64,000 nucleotides of DNA from positions 99,503,725-99,567,724 of the forward strand of contig NC_044277.2 in NCBI RefSeq assembly GCF_004027225.2. The letters are read 5' to 3'. The notes under the pieces are model-generated. The model did not search any database, was not told the origin of the DNA, and worked only from the letters and a program-made list of their open reading frames with translations. This document shows, one piece after another, positions 48,216 through 58,885 of this stretch. Both the position numbers and the translations under genes were made by a program. This DNA comes from Strigops habroptila (taxonomy: Eukaryota; Chordata; Aves; Psittaciformes; Psittacidae). Within the stretch, counting starts at the first letter, position 1, and every line of letters begins with the position of its first letter.

Positions 48216-49669
48216 CAGAAGGAAGGAAAAACAAAAAGGAGGAAACTTTATGGCTCCGTAAACAGCTGTAAGCAATGTCTCTGGTCGGGTCAGACCGGTC
48301 TGAGTTGACAAGGCAGTGTCTCCAATTATATAGCATGCTGTAGCCTGTAAAAATGAAATCAATTTGTTATTTTTCTGGGAGAACATTATAGCGTGAGTTC
48401 ACACATTTGGTGAGCCTGATGACTCAGTGAAAGCCAAAGAAGGAACTCGTAGACGTTGTGTGTGTGTGCATAACTGAGTGAGGGTACGTGTGTTTAGCAT
48501 GACCAAATGCATATTTGAAATACATTCTTGGAGAAAAGGGTGAGACATACAAGTAATTTGCTGTATTAGAACAGCGGTCAGTGAAAAGCATATTCTTATA
48601 GCATTTCCTGAACACCACAATGACAGAGCTTTCCATCCATGGTTCTCATTTCAGAACTGGCTTCATCACTAACGAGTTTCAGGATAAAATTCCCCCAAGC
48701 ATTTAAGCACTTAAGCAATTTAGAAGTCCAAATCCAATCTTTGCAAGGATCTGAGGTCTTTGAGCCCAGTCCTCCAAGGTATTTAGCACTGACATAGCAC
48801 AGAACAGACCTCAATTCAGGGGGTGAGCATTAATGAGAGATTTGAAACCACATTATGTAATTTATATTGCTGATCATTTAAAAAAGGTTGACGTTGGAAT
48901 GCTTTAGGGGTGAGGGGGAACTAGGAGGGTTAAGACTAGCCACACTTCTAATTATTATTGAAATTCATAGTAGGAGTCTAAATATCTTTAAATACTGTAG
49001 GTATTTTTCATTGCCTAATATGCTGCCTTCTCTATTCCCTCCATTCCCCTAATTTAGTGCACCTGACCCAGAAAATTTGATCCATTTTAATCTAAAACTT
49101 GGTTCCAATACCCAAGATATATAAGGATTATACTGGGTAGAAAGAGGCAGGTTCTCTAGCAGGCCAGCCAGTCATTGCGTCGTGAGCACACATATACATA
49201 TTTTCCACTTGTCGTGAAATCCTGGTACGGGTTAGGCTGGGAGAAGTCAGAAGCAAGGCAGCGAAGGTGTTTACATGAAACTTTAAATTACTCTTCTTTC
49301 ATTTGCAAGTAACTGTTGTTCTTCATCCCAGGTAAATTTATCCATCAGCAATATCATTAGATGAGTTCATTGTAACCACGAGATTTACAGCTCTCATAAA
49401 CTGCAGTGTAGGTGGCAGATTAAAATGTTAAGGCTTATACATCTCTAATACCCTGCACTGCAATCCTGGCAAATCTTGTAAGATAAATGGAGCTGGATGG
49501 AGGCAGATCTCAGCAGAGAGACCTCCAGGAAGAAGCCCCAGATGTAGGATGTGGTACGGATACAGTATCAGAGGTCACTGTGTCCTGGATCCAGGCTTGA
49601 AAACATGGTTTGAGGGGTGATTATTCTGCTGGATGGGTTGTTTTTCAGATGAGTTGTATAACAGAGGAG

Positions 49670-49689
49670 TTAATTACCTAGGTAATTAA
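49670..49689. promoter_or_regulatory. Perfect 20-bp palindrome with two TAATTA sites
   Basis: TTAATTACCTAGGTAATTAA is fully self-complementary. It presents two TAATTA homeodomain cores in inverted orientation, 12 bp apart. The surroundings (49600-49720) are non-repetitive. It could bind dimeric homeodomain proteins, but no function is shown. Confidence 0.5.
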
Positions 49690-50159
49690 AGAGTTCCTGA
49701 GACTTTTTGCAAGGAACTGGATCATTAATATTCGTATTCTCTCCTCTTCTATTCTGTTCTGTAGATCCTAAGGGAAGACAAAGTCAAAGAAACATCTCTT
49801 GCACTGAGTGGAAGGTGCTGAGTGTTGCGGTGTGCCTTGGTTCCTGTGGGAATTCACTGTCCTGGCCAAACCTCAACTCGGATAATTATACTTTGCTTTC
49901 TTAGCATCCACTTGAAGATGCCATTGAGTATGTTATTTTCCAAATCCAGACCCAAACTACTATTGGGTGTCATAAACAAGCTGCATGACCCATATTAGCG
50001 ATAGCTGCCATCTATCTCTCAGCAAAGACTTTACTTGGTGTCCTCTTACCAGCCACCCAGGGATTTCTGAGATTCAGCAAAAAAGGGTGTGATTCCTGGT
50101 CCCTACCTTTGGCTTGCTAAAAACAAGGTGTCTAGTTTACGCTCATCACTTTTCCACAG

Positions 50160-50345
50160 CCAGTGCCGCCTCCCAGGCATCTCCAGTGATTCAGCCCACC
50201 TATCTGAGGTACCTATCTTAGGACGGGCTGAATTGGCCTCTGGAGATGCTGATCTTGCTCCATGGACTCTAGCAGACAGCTAACTTGGCCGAGATGCCTA
50301 ATTTTCAAATGGTCAAAGTCAGGTGAGATGAGTCCCACGCTTAGA
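50160..50345 (+). repeat. Copy of the dispersed foldback family with both arms
   Basis: GCATCTCCAG (50177-50186) and ATTCAGCCC (50189-50197) recur as reverse complements at 50225-50233 (GGGCTGAAT) and 50240-50249 (CTGGAGATGC). The spacer reads acctatctgaggtacctatc. Downstream gatgcctaattttcaaatgg and caggtgagatgagtcccac match 32440-32490. This is the copy that best links the arms to the outer region. Confidence 0.6.
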
Positions 50346-53300
50346 GATCCTCTGATGAAAGGTGCTAGAGAAATACAATGCTGCATCATCATCACCATCA
50401 TTATTATTAATGCAGGGTAAGGGTGAGGGAATTATTCATGGGAGGAAAGTTACCTCTGTGCCTGCGTGTTTGCAGGATAGGACCCAGCAGCAAAATTATA
50501 TACATACTTTCTGGGGTAAAAGAAAAAATAATTAAATATAACTCTTGTGTTCTACTTCATGATGAGAGAAGAAATATCTAACAAGAGAAGTGGAAAGAAC
50601 AGTTAATCCAGCAGGTTTCAGTCTTTCCTTTTTTTTTTTCCATACTGGAAGAAAAAAATTCTGGAAGGACAAACACCTGCACAGTGAATTTGATCTAATA
50701 ACAGATTTTAGATTTCTTAGTTCTTAGTTAGTGAACATCTTAGGAATAGTCTGTTGCTAGCCAGATGATCAGAGACCAGAAGTTGAAGACCTCACTGCAA
50801 TCAATGTTACAGATACTCATAATTTCTAAATTAACATGTGTCACTTCTCCTGTGTTAGACTGCTTAGGCCTGGGTTTATTACTGAGTAATACACAACCAA
50901 AAATACCCCCTCAAGCTGAAAAAATATTTTTCATGGTAATCAGTTACTTGATTCATGTCTTCTAGAGCTAAATCTAGCACTTTGTTGATCTATGTTAAGG
51001 TGGGTTTCAAATTTTCAACTAAAACATCAATTAAAAATTTCATCATTGTCCACATTTCGTAATTGCTTGGGTTTCGGATAGTTTTAATGTCATAGAAGAA
51101 AACAATTCCATTCAGGAGGGACATTAGTTAGCATAATTATTTCCTTTCCCTTTTAGAATGATGCAGTTTGGCAAGTTCCATTTCTTCTCTTTCCATTCTA
51201 AAATTTCTCCAGGTTTTATTTTCATTTTCTTAGGAAAACAGAAAAATAATCACAACATATGCTAGAATACTGATGTTTTCCTGTGAAAAGAATGCTATTA
51301 AATGAACGTAGGTTTATTATTTTTTCTGCCTGTCTACCCACTTGGCCTCTGGGCTGGTGGTTCAAGTCTCTACAGAAGAGTCTTGCAGAGACTGGGAACT
51401 GATATATGCTGTCAGACTGTAAAAGACACAGAAGGCTTAACTACACCTTCTGTGCCTGGTTCCTAGCTCTGGGGTATCCTTCCCAGCTTCTAGCTGTCCA
51501 TGTTAGATGGGCATCATAGTTCTTCTGTCATGTATGCCAACCCTGTGTGGTGAGGGTCTCTGGGAACTGAATGAAGGCTGACTTACAGATCCTATCCCAT
51601 GAGCCTCTTGAAGATTCAGATGCCATTGGCTGTTCACGGCAGCCTCCAGTGTTTTGAAATTTCACAGTCTCCTAGTTACTCATTTCTCCCTAAATGGGTT
51701 TTTAGGCAGCCTCAGATACATGAAGTTCGTGATGGTCAACCTTAGCAATGCATGGGGATTATGGTTAGGGCACCTCGTAGGGCTTAATTGGAATACTGTA
51801 AGATGGAGTAAGGGCAAGGGCTGCCTGCTCATCCCTTGTTAGCGGCTTCCCTGTGAACCTTTCTGGCCCAGTATCAGGAGATGTGAGACAACCCTTGATG
51901 GGTTTTCCTTATAGCTTGACAGAACTTATGAAGACTTCTCCAGCCACCTTCTTCATTTCAATATTTTAGTGTCATAATACCAAGGACATCTTGTGAGCAT
52001 GCATCTTTTTAGATAGATCGCTCTGCACGTCTTGCCCCCTCCATCATAGTCTGGCTGAGATTCATCTTCAAAGCTAGATGTGGCACCATAAAGAGGCAGC
52101 TAAAATGAGTGTGAAAGGAAAAGAGTGAGGTGAACCTCTGGAAATCTGAGCAGGTTAAAAGAAACGATTTGGAGGAGGTGTGACATCTTGTTAGGGGATT
52201 CCATGCAAAGGGAGAAGCATGGAAGAAGAGCACCTGAAAATGAACATAAATCCCCTCTATTATAAGCAGGTGGACATCCTTTGACTTAACTTCTTCAGCA
52301 GGACTGGCTGCCACCTTGCATCTGTGTAAGACAAAAGGAGCTGACTCACTGCTATTCCTGAGTTCTCAATATTCACTGGGGACTTCAGTGCTTGCTGGGT
52401 CTTATCCTGGGTCATTAGACAAGTTAAACTCTTGCTGTACAACATTAATAAATGCAGCTATTTTACCTGAGTCGGGAACCCCAAGAGGACATTCACTGAG
52501 GAAGCTCTCAGCAGCACTTGGAGCCAGCTAAAGGCCTCTCCAAGATGAATAGCAAAATAGAGCTCCTACAGAGTTCAAGAATAACAGAATTCAGGAAGAA
52601 GCAAGTAGGTATATGTGTCTCTACATGCTGCTACTGATGATGTCAAGGACTTTTGACAGCCATAATGAGAAGGTAGTGACCTTGTGACGTTTCTTTTAAC
52701 CTGCTCAGAGTAACCAGTAGAGTGGTCCTATAGAGCAAGGTCATCTAGAACTGAAGCCTTCTCTTTTTCTGAAAAAGCTATGAGCATAAATTTCCTCCAT
52801 ATTTCTTCCTCATAAATTGGCTGGGGTGTCCATTCCAAGAGGGAGGGTACATGTAATTTATTAAGAAGGTGGCCAGGTACTTATTTACAATAGCTCTGCT
52901 GAAGGAGCAGATAGATTGAGATAAGGGAAATGAAGAGCTCTCTAGGTGTGTTGGCAAAGAAAAATGCTCACTGAAGGCTGAATTAAACACTTCAGGGCAT
53001 ACAAGGCTTAAAGATAAGCCAAGAACTTTGGCTGTGGACATACAGAATAGTGTTTTCATGGCTCCTCCTGAGCTAATGGGAAGAAAAGGCTAATTAGTTT
53101 AAGAAGAACAACTCTTTGACCTTTTCCCTTGGATCAAACTGGAGCAGTATCTGTTCTGGGGGTGTGTTTGTAAACTTGAGTGTTTCATGCATTCTCCAGT
53201 AGAAAATAAGAGGTTGGTGTAATGCATCCAGGAAGCGTTGGTGCTTAAAAAATTTGAAGATGATGCCTGGTCAGACCACAATAGATGACACTTGGGCCAT

Positions 53301-55009
53301 TTCTCGACACCACATTTTCAATATTACCCCCATAGAGAAGACAGTTTAGAAGCAGACCGCAGGAGAGTGGAAAAATGCAGAAGACAGATTTAACTATTGG
53401 AAACAGTGAGAAAAATGAATGATGGGACCTACTAGGGAGTTGAGTAACACTGAAATGAGATTCTGATCTTTATAGACTTTCCCAACCTTTCCTAAAGGTT
53501 TTGTTTGTTGAGTTGTTGTCTTTTTGGGGAGAGGTATGGTTGGAAGGTTCACAAGGCTCATATCTCATGATCAATAAAAATGGCAAGAAGCTGAAAGAAC
53601 TTGGTTCTCCTATAGATAAATTGACTTTAGAGAAAGGGAGAAAATGTTTACACTTGGAAGCTGGAAGCAAAGTAGAGACCAAAAGAGGGTGCTCTGATAG
53701 ATATTATCACACTCCAGAGTCTTCCGGTGAGCTAGGAAAAAGACTGTGCTTAGCTATGTTTAACAGCAGAGGCACTGTTCATGGAGAGATGTTTTGAGAT
53801 TCCACCCTGTATCGTCAGCTGAAAGTCAAGTGACTACACACTCCTCCATGAAATGCCAAATTTGCATTACACTGTCTCAGTGCCTGATGACACCTTGAGA
53901 ACAAGACTCTTACTGAAGATTGTCTTTTGCAGATTAAAAACTTTCCAGACTGTATCATAGATCAAAGCAAGGTGTGACTGTTTCCTTACTGTATTGAGAA
54001 GGGAGTAGTGTGAAAAGCTATTAAAAGTATTTCTACATGTTGGTTTTTTTTTTATCTTAGATGATCTTCCCAGCAACGGAAACAAATGGTTGAGGGCACC
54101 AACCTATAAACTCCTCTTCCTATGACTGGTATTTTCACTCTACCACTGCAGTAACCACCAAAAAAATATAGAGACAGGCATGAGATTGGCTGTTCACATA
54201 ATTAAGTTTATGAGATGGGAATCCTAAAACTTCATCCAGGTCCTATTGAAATAGTTTAAGAAAGTCCTCCTGCCTTCATAACATGATGGATGGAGTCTAC
54301 AGTGGGTTGTTTCTATATCTCAGTGGATACTTTATCTTCGGTGGGAACTGGATGGGGCACTTTCAAAAGCTTTGGGAAGAATGCTGGTGATTCTAGTTGA
54401 TGTGGGAACAAACTATACAGATGTTTCCAACAAAGTTAACTTTAGACACTGGAAAATGTCCACATTCTGGACTTCCTGTCAGTGGCTGAACTATTCTCTG
54501 CAGGACGAGTCAGAGCAACTAAGCTAGTGTTTTTCTCTGAAGGTTTCAATGAAGGCATCTATCTCTCCCCATTGTTTACAGAGACAGGACCATCTACCTC
54601 CTCGAGCCTAAAGCTGGCATTTGTGAATACCTCCTAACTCCCAGTACTCACGGGTTTGAATGGGTCAAGATTTGGAGATGTGGTACCCTAAGACTCCACA
54701 TTCCCAACAAGGCCACAGAGGCAACAAACACTCAACAAACCCTCTGAAGCCTGTAACAGTGTTTTAGAAGGTGTCCTTAGTCCAGAAACTGTAATCTAGT
54801 GTTCTGTGTATAACAACAAAAAACCAAAAATGCACGCAGTGCAGGCAAAGTGAAAACACCCTTTTGCTTGGCATGGGCTTCATTTCACAGGTGCTTTTCT
54901 GCCACTAGTTGTTCCCTAAATTAATCTAAAGCTCAAGAAAAACCCACATCAAGCTACTTAGATAGGGAAAACAAGTTAACTAGGTCCTTCCCTTGGTCTT
55001 CTCCTGTGG

Positions 55010-55033
55010 GTTCCTGCAGGCTCCTGCAGGAAC
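55010..55033. repeat. 24-bp palindrome
   Basis: GTTCCTGCAGG at 55010-55020 and CCTGCAGGAAC at 55023-55033 are perfect complements with a 2-bp centre; each arm contains CCTGCAGG. Confidence 0.8.
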
Positions 55034-55184
55034 TTGCCTCCTTCCTACGGCTGAGTTCTTTGCATGGGCTTCCACACAGCTCTTAGCTTTCCTGGGTGGG
55101 ACTTTTCCAAGGAACTTAGCCATCCTAATTGTTAGGTATCATGGCATGATTCATCTGGAGACTTTTACAATGTAGACATACCCC

Positions 55185-55345
55185 ACTCATCCAGTCACCC
55201 AGGCTGTCGTGATAGTCTAGCCAATACAGTCAATGGAGGCAAGGCCATGATTCACTTCATTCCAAAGCACACATCTAAAACGGGCAGACAAATCGTGCTC
55301 TACAAGTGCCTGTTTCTCTCCACTGACTGATTGCAAAAGCAGACT
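55185..55345. repeat. Copy of the dispersed foldback family
   Basis: acagtcaatggaggcaagg near 55224 and tgtttctctccactgactg at 55309-55327 are in inverted relation and correspond to gtagtcagtggaaagcaatc and tatttctctccattgacta in the copy at 63865-64000. Internal similarity (atgattcacttcattcc) is weak. Confidence 0.4.
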
Positions 55346-57631
55346 GCAGTGAGTAGATCAGCTGGAGATGTCCATGTTGCAGACATCAGAAGGCAGCTGA
55401 CATGAACACAGTTCCTGGTCAATGTGAGCTGCCTTCCTCCCTCTTTTAATGTGGTGGAAAGAGAGAGGCACTTCTGAAGGTGGAGTTCATGCTGTTTGTC
55501 TCATCTTCCCTCCCTGGGGTAAGACAAATTGTCCTCTAATGTTAAGTGAAGTTAATCTTCTCCCAGAAGTGCAGCTGGGGTGAAAAGAGGCATCTAAGTT
55601 TTGGAAATCAGCTGAATATCCTTCGCTTTCCCAGGCACCTCTTACCTTCTCTACCTAAAGTCCATTTACTGGAGGGCACATTCTTGGCTGAGCTGATTAT
55701 CTTGGTTCTAGACTCCTACCTAGAACCATCTGGGATCCAAAAATGGATGACCCTGGGTCTTACTTGCCTGGAAAGGACTCATATGTGAAGCCTAGTCTAT
55801 GCACAGTTAGCAAAGCCACCGAGATGTGGTACCGGGCCATCTGAATGTCCCTTTCCTTTTCACTTCTGTACTCTCTTGACCAGGTACCCATCAGGAAGGG
55901 AGCCAACTGGTTGCAAGGACCCTTGTCCCATAAAAAAGACAGACATCTTAAACCACTTTTTATCATAGCCTACAGAAGCGCTAAAGTCAAGCTAATTTCT
56001 TCTTAACTCTAGCAATGACAGGATTCTTATACTTCTTTTTGGTCAGAGAGGAGAACGAAGCATAATCCCTGACTGCCTTGTTGATAATTCAAACATAGCA
56101 GGCTGTTCCCAAATGAAAACCACACAGCAAAAATTAATGTAAACAGAAATACACACTGCCTAGGCAGGTTTCTGTTTGTCATTAACTCTGAGTAGAAAAG
56201 TCAATCAAGAGATTTAATTAGAAGAAAAGGAAATTATACTTTAAAAATCCCTTTAGTTTTAGTAATCAAGGTTATTATTAGAAGCACCAGTAAAAACACT
56301 TTAAAAAAATCTATCTAATTAGCCACATATCTCTCTTCATAGCTGACTTGTTTGTCTCTAAAGCTTCAACCAACATAATGGTTCATGGACACTCCTTTCA
56401 GCAGGCTTCCATTTGTCTGAGCACAGAATTTGCACTCAAGTTTTGTTAGGGTTTTTTTGGTGTTTACCTTGTTTGTTTTGGTTTGGGTTTTTTTTTTTTT
56501 TTGTTGTTCTATTTCACTTTTCTCACTTTAACCAAAGCAATTCAGACTGATGGACAAAGCAGGCTCTCCATGTCCTTGTGACAGTACAGCAAAGCTGGCA
56601 TTATTCTGTGAAAATACAGTCCTACACTTCAACCTGATCAGAAAGCCCCAGTATTAAGCTTTGCAAAGCACATAGCTGGATTAAGCAGGTGTGGAAATGC
56701 TTTGCTAAATAGTAGAAAATCTTTTCTAGGCCATACTTTCAGGATGTTACCAAAATGCCCAGCATGGGTCCCAAGTGACACGCATTTATGAATGAATGTT
56801 TCTGGTACCATGAGTACTGTTCCTTACATGTGAGAATAGCATTGATATTGGATCCATAGGAGAGGTTTTACCCCAAGTAGTTTCTATTCTAGCACAGCTA
56901 CATTTCCATCCCTTTTCCTCTATCGCACGCAAAATTTAACTGCTTATGGTAGTGAGTATACATGGCACTCCTGCAGCATCTAGCTCGGAGTTGGGTTTTT
57001 TAAATTCTCAAGGTCCAAATTGCTTGAGTCTTTAGGGTCAGTTTCGGTGCACAGAAGTTACCTGGTAAGGTTCAAATACATAGAGCACACTGCTGAATTG
57101 TATGATGGTTGGTCAATTTGTGGTGTTCCCTTTCCAAAGACTTGAAGCATGGTGTCTTCTACTGTTGGTGTTACTACTTTGTGTAGCTCTGAAAGCGCTT
57201 TTGACTGTCTAATCTTTGGGCTTCCTCAGCTGCCAAATTTGCTGTAAAACCTACCTGCTCTTGTGAAGGTGCACTTGGCTGTCAAAAAAAGAAATATGGA
57301 TTTGACCCTCTGGTTGCAAAGGAATGAGCTGAGCTGTATGAACTGAGCATCTTTGGGCAGAAGCAGCACAATGATGGATTAAGGCATTAAGAGGATGAAG
57401 AAAAGGGAAGGAAGATATTAAAGGTAGAGTTTCTTGCCTTGTTAGGCCTGTAGGGAACTTCAGGAGAGAGATGAGGTTGTTTTGGGGAGGGATGACAGTG
57501 GAAAGGATGTTTTCTGGAGAGGGAAATGCAGAGGAACTGAAGATGTTGATTTTCTGTCCCCATTCTTGTGAACCAAGCACAAAGGTGAAAGCCAGCGTGA
57601 CAGCATCTCTTCTTCCTTGGGTTTTTTTCAG

Positions 57632-57873
57632 GTCCTTGGCAATTGGTCACCAGTATTCCTCCCTAGGGACTCAGCCCATTCTCTGCGGGAGCATCCCAGG
57701 ACTCGTACCCAAGCAGCTACGCTTCTGTCGGAACTATGTGGAGATCATGCCCAGTGTAGCAGAAGGGGTAAAGATTGGGATCCAGGAATGCCAACACCAA
57801 TTTCGAGGGAGGAGGTGGAACTGCACAACCGTCAATGACAGCTTAGCCATCTTTGGGCCTGTGCTAGATAAAG
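57632..57873 (+). CDS. WNT3A: WNT3A coding exon 2
   Basis: Second coding exon (242 bp) of the WNT3A ligand, encoding the end of Trp24 to Lys104 plus the first base of codon 105. Diagnostic text includes GLVPKQLRFCRNYVEIMPS and CQHQFRGRRWNCTT. Cysteines at 42, 56, 77 and 88 fit the conserved WNT disulphide framework, Cys77 being the position once proposed to be palmitoylated. Asn87 in NCT is the known N-glycosylation sequon. NYVEIMP and the valine in TTV point to WNT3A over WNT3 (NYIEIMP, TTI). Acceptor: pyrimidine-rich tract then CAG|G. Donor: AAAG|GTGAGT. Incoming phase 2 and outgoing phase 1 agree with the family gene structure. The open frame runs on into both introns, but those residues have no WNT similarity. 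Exons 3 and 4 are outside the window. Confidence 0.97.
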
Positions 57874-58205
57874 GTGAGTGCAATGCTATTGGTTTGGTGA
57901 CAGCAACATCCATGGTGGAGTAGCAGCAGAGATCTTGAGAAACCTACAGTGAACAGAATTGCTTCTCATAGTGTCATGTAAAATGTGCTGTAAGAGATAG
58001 GACTTTCTAACTTTCTAACAGGGATAGAAAGTACACATGTGCCTCCCAAATGTAACAAGGGTGGTTACCCACCAAATCCATTGTACAGCAAACACCCAGT
58101 CACAGGTAACCACTATTCTACCTCAATCCCTACTGGGATTGTATAGGTAACCCAGAGAACTGGGAAGTGCCCATTTGGCACTGCACAGAGAGTGGGGTCA
58201 TCTCT

Positions 58206-58283
58206 GACCCTGCTTGGAGCAGGAGGTTGGACTAGAGACCTCCCAGGGTCCCTTTCAACATGAATTATCCTATGCTCCTATGC
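58206..58283 (+). mobile_element. Older CR1 tail fragment
   Basis: gaccctgcttggagcaggag, gttggactagagacctccca and gggtccctttcaacatgaat are the pre-tail and tail of an older CR1 subfamily (ccctgcttgagcaggggg, ttggactagatgacctcc). It ends in a degraded tcctatgctcctatg repeat. Confidence 0.8.
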
Positions 58284-58719
58284 CCCTTGGAAGGAACACA
58301 AAGTTTTATTGTGTTTTCAGTGGTCAAGCTGAACGTCTGGCTCCTTTTCTGACCCCATGGCATTTCATGCTGCATTTTCAGCTCTCTCAATGATTATGGA
58401 GGGGAAATGATGGGCTGTTGGGGACGGTTCCTAGGAGCTGGACTTATCAGATAACATCAGTTTTGATACCATAATGGGATACAGTGAAATCAAAGGCCTG
58501 AGGAAATCACCATCAATTAATGATTCTTCTTTCATTAGTTATGAACATGGCAAATTAAGACAGAGTGCTGCTTCAGACAACTAATTCTGGCATAGCACCC
58601 ATTGATATAACCTGACTAAGTCTGAGTCTTTCCCCCTATAAGTTGGCAGGAACCTATTTTAGCCAATAAGAACTGTTTTATCCTTCTTTGCCCTTGTAGT
58701 ATGTCTTTTAAAGTCCAGC

Positions 58720-58806
58720 CTGCCTGCCTGCTTGCCTTTCTCTCTTTCTCTCTTTCTCTCTTTCTTTCTCCCTTTCTCTCTTTCTTTCTCTCTTTCTCTC
58801 TCTATC
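58720..58806. repeat. TGCC/CTTT pyrimidine microsatellite
   Basis: A tgcc tetranucleotide stretch (58720-58735) runs into about 70 bp of ctttctct units on the + strand. The pure pyrimidine strand could form triplex DNA. It directly precedes a CR1 tail. Confidence 0.9.
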
Positions 58807-58818
58807 TGAAGGTTTCTC

Positions 58819-58885
58819 CTAGATGATCTTTAAGGTTGCTTCCAACCCAAACCATTCTATGATTCTATTATGTGATTCTATGATC
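58819..58885 (+). mobile_element. CR1 tail fragment, very short
   Basis: ctagatgatctttaaggttg then cttccaacccaaaccattct and imperfect attctatgattctat repeats: only the last 65 bp or so of CR1 are present, next to the pyrimidine microsatellite. Confidence 0.9.

Larger units (their letters stand above)
45060..57600. other. Intron 1, 3' segment without genes
   Basis: No exon, RNA gene or young transposon was seen. It contains the TAATTA palindrome (49670), a hairpin element (48020), two foldback-family copies (50160, 55185), a GA microsatellite (about 48200-48215), a T-rich tract (56450-56505) and a 24-bp palindrome (55010). A 189-codon frame on the minus strand at 46287-46856 has no recognisable domain. 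Confidence 0.55.
7447..57631 (+). other. WNT3A: WNT3A intron 1 (50,185 bp)
   Basis: The intron is bounded by the donor GTAAGT at 7447-7452 and the acceptor tract ending TTTTTTTCAG at 57631. Phase 2 joins exactly to exon 2, restoring the WWSLA junction. It makes up most of the window and contains a CpG island, several motif-rich blocks, CR1 fragments of both orientations and many ancient degenerate repeats. No independent gene was recognised within it on either strand. Confidence 0.93.

Noticed and set aside
57471..57631. Upstream extension of the exon 2 frame as coding sequence
   Set aside because: It has no WNT similarity and is separated from the exon by a good acceptor with a pyrimidine tract.
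7376..57873. Assignment to WNT3 instead of WNT3A
   Set aside because: The exon 1 signal peptide and the NYVEIMP and NCTTV residues agree with WNT3A; WNT3 has NYIEIMP and NCTTI.
57874..57923. Read-through of exon 2 past the donor
   Set aside because: The WNT match stops exactly at GTGAGT and the continuation has no similarity to WNT3A exon 3.
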